From UBA1426 sp050953365 (GTDB lineage: Bacteria; Bacillota; Clostridia; Peptostreptococcales; Anaerovoracaceae), in contig JBMNMN010000003.1 in NCBI GenBank assembly GCA_050953365.1, positions 25,345 through 89,344 of the forward strand: a stretch of DNA of 64,000 nucleotides. Reading direction: 5' to 3'. Shown here piece after piece: positions 61,335 to 64,000 of this stretch. The notes under the pieces are model-generated. The model did no database searches and had not been told where the DNA came from. It saw only the letters and a list, made by a program, of their open reading frames with translations. The translations under genes were made by a program, and so were the position numbers. Position 1 is the first letter of the stretch. Every line of letters starts with the position of its first letter.

Positions 61335-62165
61335 ATGGATAAATTAACCATAGGAAAAATGGCTAAACTCAATGGAGTTTCTCCGCAGACTCTGAGGCTG
61401 TATGACCGTATCAAATTACTTGAACCCTGCGAGACTAATCCCGAAACAGGATACAGGTACTACCATATTAAACAATGCGCCCAGCTTGACATGATTCAAT
61501 ACATGAAGGCCTTAGGAATGAACCTAGCCCAGATCAAAGAGTGTTTTGAAAACCAGGATATCAAACAGTTTGAAGAAGTCTTACGCCTTCAAAAGCAAAA
61601 CATTCGTAAGCAGATTGAAACGCTAAAGCATGCGGAAAAATCCATTGATCGGGCCATTGAAGGATATCGACGATACCAGGTGGCCCCCCGGGAGGAGATA
61701 CCTGTGCTGGAGTATCAAAAGGACCGGAGAATTTTCTGCTACGACACGAAAATCAATGCTTACAGCTACGGTATGGAGTATTACGAGCAGGTGCTGAGAG
61801 CTCTTAAAAAGAACTATGCTCTTCATCGTTTTCCCATGAGCTATTTCTGCAATGTGGGAAGCATTATCCGTCATGAACACTTTATGAAACGAGAGCTTAT
61901 GGCAACGGAGGTCTTTGTTTTTATTGATGGGGAATTTGAATCTTCCGAGGGAGTGGAGGTGATTCCCGAGGGAATGTATGTGTGCCTCTACTGCGATGGT
62001 TTTAACCGAGAGGAACAAGGGTTAGTGAAGCTGATGGACTACATATTTGATCACGGATATAAGGTAGTGGGAGATTGTATCAGTGAGATTCTTGTTGAAC
62101 TTCCCACTAAAAGCAATTACGATCGGAAAGCCTTCTTTAAGCTACAGGTTATGATAAAAAAGTAA
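61335..62165 (+). CDS. MerR-family regulator, BmrR-like
   Basis: 276 residues. N-terminal MerR HTH: LTIGKMAKLNGVSPQTLRLY, DRIKLLEPCETNPETGYRYY, then the dimerisation helix (LQKQNIRKQIETLKHAEKSI). The C-terminal ~160 residues are a GyrI/BmrR-like small-molecule-binding domain. No Cys metal site, so an organic ligand is likely, perhaps a polyamine. It stands directly upstream of a 19-bp-spacer promoter and the aminotransferase pair. Confidence 0.87.
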   Translation: MDKLTIGKMAKLNGVSPQTLRLYDRIKLLEPCETNPETGYRYYHIKQCAQLDMIQYMKALGMNLAQIKECFENQDIKQFEEVLRLQKQNIRKQIETLKHAEKSIDRAIEGYRRYQVAPREEIPVLEYQKDRRIFCYDTKINAYSYGMEYYEQVLRALKKNYALHRFPMSYFCNVGSIIRHEHFMKRELMATEVFVFIDGEFESSEGVEVIPEGMYVCLYCDGFNREEQGLVKLMDYIFDHGYKVVGDCISEILVELPTKSNYDRKAFFKLQVMIKK

Positions 62166-62202
62166 GAAACGCACCAATAACAGAAAATTTTAAATATTCA
62201 GA

Positions 62203-62233
62203 TTGACTTTGTTCCAACTACAAGGTTTACACT
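62203..62233 (+). promoter_or_regulatory. MerR-type promoter (19-bp spacer with dyad)
   Basis: TTGACT (62203-62208), 19-bp spacer, TACACT (62228-62233). The spacer region holds the dyad CTTTGT-N7-ACAAGG (62207-62225). An over-long spacer containing the operator is the MerR/BmrR activation design, so the upstream regulator very likely controls the aminotransferase genes. Confidence 0.75.
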
Positions 62234-62306
62234 GAAGATGAGCTAAACAATCTAACACTATTTTTATTATCCTGATCATTTACAATTTTTAGGAGGAGGC
62301 GTTGCC

Positions 62307-63518
62307 ATGCAATTAAAGGATGTAAATCTTACAGCGGAACAGGTTAAAGATTTATGTACCAAATACATGATCGAGACCTATGAACGCTTTCCTTTTGTGG
62401 CTTGTCGTGCAGAAGGAATGTATCTTTATGATGAAAACGACAACGCCTACCTGGATTTCTACGGGGGGATTGCAGTAAACAATGCGGGAAATTGCAATCC
62501 GAAGGTGGTAGAAGCTGTAAAAAACCAGGTGGGTGAAATCATGCACACCTTCAATTATCCCTACAGCATTCCTCAGGCGGTGCTATCCCAGCTAATATGT
62601 GAAACTATCGGCATGGATAAGATCCTGTATCAACAATCCGGGACAGAGGCTAATGAGGCCATGATCAAGATTGCCCGAAAGTATGGAACGGATCATTATG
62701 GTCCGGAGAAATATCATATTATTACGGCTATCAACGGTTTTCATGGTAGAACTTATGGCGCCCTGTCAGCTACGGGACAAACAAATAATGCCTTGCAGAT
62801 GGGATTTAAGCCTATGCTGGATGGCTTTACCTATGCAGAATTTAATAACCTTAAGGCTTTCGAAGATGCAATAACGGAAAACACTATTGCCATCATGGTA
62901 GAGCCATGCCAGGGAGAGGGAGGCGTTGTTCCGGCTACCAAGGAATTTTTAGTGGGTCTTCGAAAACTCTGCGATGAAAAGGGATTGCTTCTATTGCTTG
63001 ATGAAGTGCAGACCGGATGGTGCAGGACCGGCGAGGTAATGGCATATATGCATTATGACATCAAGCCGGATTGTGTATCTATGGCGAAAGGTATGGGCGG
63101 CGGTGTTCCTATCGGTGCCATGGCTTGCACCAGTGAAGTGGCAGCTACCTTCGGAGTAGGGACCCACGGCTCCACATATGCGGGAAGCCCGCTGTGCTGC
63201 GCGGCAGCCTATGCGCAAATCCGAGAATTGCTTGATCGGAATCTGGCCGATAATGCCAAAAAGGTTGGGGACTATTTCGCCGGGGAGCTTCGCAAGCTGC
63301 CTCATGTGACCGAGGTTCGGCATATGGGGCTTTTGGTGGGAGTAGTCTTTGATGAAGATAAAGCAACAGACATCAAGCATGCCTGCCTGGATAGGCGGCT
63401 GATGGTGACCGCCATCGGCACAAAAATTATTCGTATGGTGCCGCCGCTTATTGCAACCAAGGAGGATTGCAATAAGTGTATCGGTATATTAAAGGAAGCT
63501 GTGGAATCGGTCATGTAA
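62307..63518 (+). CDS. Class III (ArgD/GabT-like) aminotransferase
   Basis: 403 residues. Fold type I class III PLP enzyme: YLYDENDNAYLDFYGGIAVN, QQSGTEANEAMIKIARKYGT, INGFHGRTYGALSATG, VEPCQGEGGVVPATKEFL, LDEVQTGWCRTGEVMAY, Schiff-base Lys in CVSMAKGMGGGVPIGAMACT and THGSTYAGSPLCCAAA. Works on omega-amino groups such as acetylornithine, GABA or putrescine-derived substrates. Next to putrescine aminotransferase and under the MerR-type promoter, a polyamine/GABA role is favoured over arginine synthesis. Confidence 0.88.
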   Translation: MQLKDVNLTAEQVKDLCTKYMIETYERFPFVACRAEGMYLYDENDNAYLDFYGGIAVNNAGNCNPKVVEAVKNQVGEIMHTFNYPYSIPQAVLSQLICETIGMDKILYQQSGTEANEAMIKIARKYGTDHYGPEKYHIITAINGFHGRTYGALSATGQTNNALQMGFKPMLDGFTYAEFNNLKAFEDAITENTIAIMVEPCQGEGGVVPATKEFLVGLRKLCDEKGLLLLLDEVQTGWCRTGEVMAYMHYDIKPDCVSMAKGMGGGVPIGAMACTSEVAATFGVGTHGSTYAGSPLCCAAAYAQIRELLDRNLADNAKKVGDYFAGELRKLPHVTEVRHMGLLVGVVFDEDKATDIKHACLDRRLMVTAIGTKIIRMVPPLIATKEDCNKCIGILKEAVESVM

Positions 63519-63577
63519 TTTCCGAAGCCCGACTTCTTTCAAGTTATTGATAATGAATTGATAAAGGAGAGAGTGTC

Positions 63578-64000
63578 ATGCCAAGAAAAAGTTTTGATGA
63601 GGTGTTGAAGTACACCGAGTATGCGTTGGATATCATATCCAAGAAAACTATGGGCGATGTGGAAAAAGATCAGTTCATCGAAGAAACACGGCATAATTTC
63701 AATAACCACATCAATCCTGGATTCCTGGAGTATCGGAAATCTGCTGGTAGCGATGATATGGCTATGGAATGGATGTCAAAGGGTGACACCTTTACCGATC
63801 TCCATGGGAATGAGTACATAGACTGCCTGGGTGGTTTCGGCGCCTTCAACTGCGGCCACCGTCACGATACGGTGGTAACCGCTGTCATGAATCAGTTGGC
63901 TAAGCAGCCGCTGTCCAGTGCGGAACTTGTTGATGCCAACCGCAGCCTGTTGGCAAGGATTCTTGCAGACGTCACGCCGGGAGACCTTCAGTACACCTTC
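63578..64000 (+). CDS. patA: Putrescine aminotransferase, 3' end beyond window
   Basis: First 141 residues. Close to the start of E. coli YgjG/PatA: HINPGFLEYRKSAGSDDMAM, EWMSKGDTFTDLHGNEYIDC, LGGFGAFNCGHRHDTVVTAV and NQLAKQPLSSAELVDANRSL. It moves an amino group from putrescine to 2-oxoglutarate, giving 4-aminobutanal, the entry to GABA. AAAGGAGAG lies 7 bases upstream of the ATG. The catalytic Lys region is outside the window. Confidence 0.88.
   Translation, partial: MPRKSFDEVLKYTEYALDIISKKTMGDVEKDQFIEETRHNFNNHINPGFLEYRKSAGSDDMAMEWMSKGDTFTDLHGNEYIDCLGGFGAFNCGHRHDTVVTAVMNQLAKQPLSSAELVDANRSLLARILADVTPGDLQYTF

Overview
The window looks like a chromosome segment of an anaerobic, spore-forming Firmicute of class Clostridia. 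The evidence is Gram-positive style ribosome-binding sites (AGGAGG), sigma-A promoters with 17-bp spacers, SpoIIID beside an M23 protein of SpoIIQ type, LexA-type boxes of the GAAC-N4-GTTC form, a lipoteichoic-acid-synthase-like sulfatase, a tungsten-type aldehyde:ferredoxin oxidoreductase, and amino-acid/polyamine fermentation genes. The putrescine aminotransferase, NhaC antiporter and selenium genes would suit an amino-acid-fermenting lineage such as Anaerovoracaceae, but that placement is a guess.

Layout. 0-11.6 kb: the end of an LtaS-like gene, then a putative metabolic cluster (opine dehydrogenase, B12-binding mutase-like protein, asparagine-synthetase-like protein without its catalytic Cys2, NifS-like enzyme) with an IS1634-type element in front of it and an IS6-type element inside it. 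11.6-14.8 kb: gene-poor and rich in repeats, with two copies of a dispersed repeat around a nuclease-like gene and an alternating 75-bp satellite, a 30-bp repeat block, and a small GTG-start protein. 14.8-24 kb: a nearly complete selenium locus with selD (itself a selenoprotein, UGA at codon 17), tRNA-Sec, selA, selB, a LysR regulator with three operator-like sites, YedE-type transporter, two DUF3343 proteins and two TusA/YedF-type proteins. 24-29 kb: PspC, aminotransferase/acyl-ACP thioesterase, SpoIIQ-like and SpoIIID genes, then a 139-bp tandem repeat array. 29.4-33 kb: PLD-helicase-DUF3427 plus NUDIX pair. 33-40.7 kb: housekeeping genes (MFS, decarboxylase, CoaBC, CoaX) and a diiron/MBL sensor-like protein coupled to an HD-GYP protein.

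40.9-55.3 kb is dominated by a segmental duplication: dinB, ArsR/CadC regulator, HMA metallochaperone, Zn/Cd-type P-ATPase and HD-GYP protein occur twice in the same order and orientation. The two units are separated by an EFR1-type flavodoxin-ferredoxin, a WG-repeat protein and an ISLre2-type element. The copies are diverged but share long identical blocks in the ATPase gene, suggesting gene conversion. The second unit also carries a PaaI-type thioesterase gene with an in-frame UGA. 55.3-57.7 kb: a consensus promoter, a structured leader with terminator (candidate Moco/Tuco riboswitch), a polyferredoxin and AOR. An IS1182-type element follows, flanked by two copies of a palindromic terminator-like hairpin. 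59.4-64 kb: NhaC antiporter, MerR regulator and two class III aminotransferases, the last being putrescine aminotransferase running off the window; a MerR-type 19-bp-spacer promoter sits in front of the pair.

How it works together: selD-selC-selA-selB make and insert selenocysteine, and the YedE/YedF/DUF3343/LysR genes probably import, traffic and sense selenium. The duplicated unit couples SOS-regulated Pol IV with metal efflux. At least four mobile elements with legible target duplications show recent transposition.
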